Assembly: GCA_021777055.1 (NCBI GenBank)
Contig: JAIQZO010000071.1
Span: 1 to 64,000 of the forward strand
From: Candidatus Anammoxibacter sp.
GTDB lineage: Bacteria > Planctomycetota > Brocadiia > Brocadiales > Anammoxibacteraceae
Length of the DNA: 64,000 nucleotides
Direction: 5' to 3'
Position 1 is the first letter of the stretch, and each line of letters begins with the position of its first letter. The position numbers were made by a program, and so were the translations under genes. The notes under the pieces were generated by a model. It saw only the letters and a list, made by a program, of their open reading frames with translations. It ran no database searches and was not told where the DNA came from. Below are positions 63,895 through 64,000 of this stretch, in pieces.

Positions 63895-64000
63895 TTAACC
63901 AGCATCATTACTATTTCCCAGTGCTTTTGCTATTACTTTAGAAAGTTGTCTCGCTATATATGGTTTCTGAATAAAACCCACCACCCCTGCATTCAGCATC
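63895..64000 (-). CDS. Partial response-regulator receiver domain (C-terminal end)
   Basis: Reading the minus strand from the window end to TAA at 63895-63897 gives ...MLNAGVVGFIQKPYIARQL, then SKVIAKALGNSNDAG. The pattern GxxGFIxKPY followed by an amphipathic helix is the end of a receiver domain, with the conserved Lys before Pro. The rest of the gene lies outside the window, so it may be a single-domain regulator or the last domain of a hybrid kinase. Confidence 0.65.
   Translation of the reverse strand, partial: MLNAGVVGFIQKPYIARQLSKVIAKALGNSNDAG

Overview
This is an AT-rich chromosomal window with 37 protein genes I can support (one broken, one cut by the window end). No rRNA, tRNA or CRISPR array was seen. 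Two cytochromes with 19 CxxCH motifs each, a NIT-domain nitrate/nitrite-type sensor kinase, a FocA/NirC channel, PII proteins, 4Fe-4S polyferredoxin, hemerythrin and ferritin-like genes, frequent absence of Shine-Dalgarno sites, and many palindromic repeats fit an anaerobic nitrogen-cycle planctomycete. An anammox Brocadiales/Scalindua-like genome is my best guess. That assignment is inference; no marker gene is present.

Layout. 1-1071: gene-poor, with a possible coding remnant. 1072-7417: a transport-of-electrons block made of an outer-membrane-barrel-like protein, a 19-heme lipoprotein and a cytochrome b/19-heme fusion, the last overlapping a lycopene-cyclase-like membrane protein. 7780-11642: a type III polyketide synthase cluster with an FAD reductase, a UbiA prenyltransferase and a methyltransferase, followed by an RND pump (11718-14840). 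15469-19739: potassium channel, two-component pair, coiled-coil lipoprotein. 20200-23961: small protein, Tat-exported DUF362 protein, polyferredoxin, small lipoprotein. 24444-28140: two near-identical unusual PII proteins flanking a SorC-like regulator, then a hemerythrin.

28196-41218 is the most interesting part: eleven genes on the minus strand. They include all three subunits of the oxamate carbamoyltransferase described in E. coli (AllF/FdrA, AllG/DUF1116, AllH/DUF2877), a carbamate kinase, a GlcD/GlcF-like 2-hydroxyacid oxidase, a FocA/NirC channel, an OsmC protein, a fused radical SAM-GNAT protein and an Sll0783/MSMEG_0572-like protein, both typical of the Nit1C nitrilase cluster, and an amidohydrolase. 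Divergent from it are a B12-radical SAM gene and a sigma-54 activator (41970-44996). A sigma-54 promoter sequence lies before the radical SAM gene, and a near match faces the amidohydrolase. I read this as a sigma-54 controlled catabolic unit releasing ammonium, CO2 and ATP from a carbamoylated or ureido compound.

45215-64000: a large hybrid sensor kinase, folate genes (SDR, folB, folK), a secreted small protein, an LRR-Roc-COR protein with a TIR-like tail that is interrupted by one in-frame stop, an OsmC protein, a secreted VIT/vWA protein, a ferritin-like protein, a flavin oxidoreductase, and the tail of a response regulator at the window edge. Intergenic spaces are rich in several families of inverted-repeat elements.
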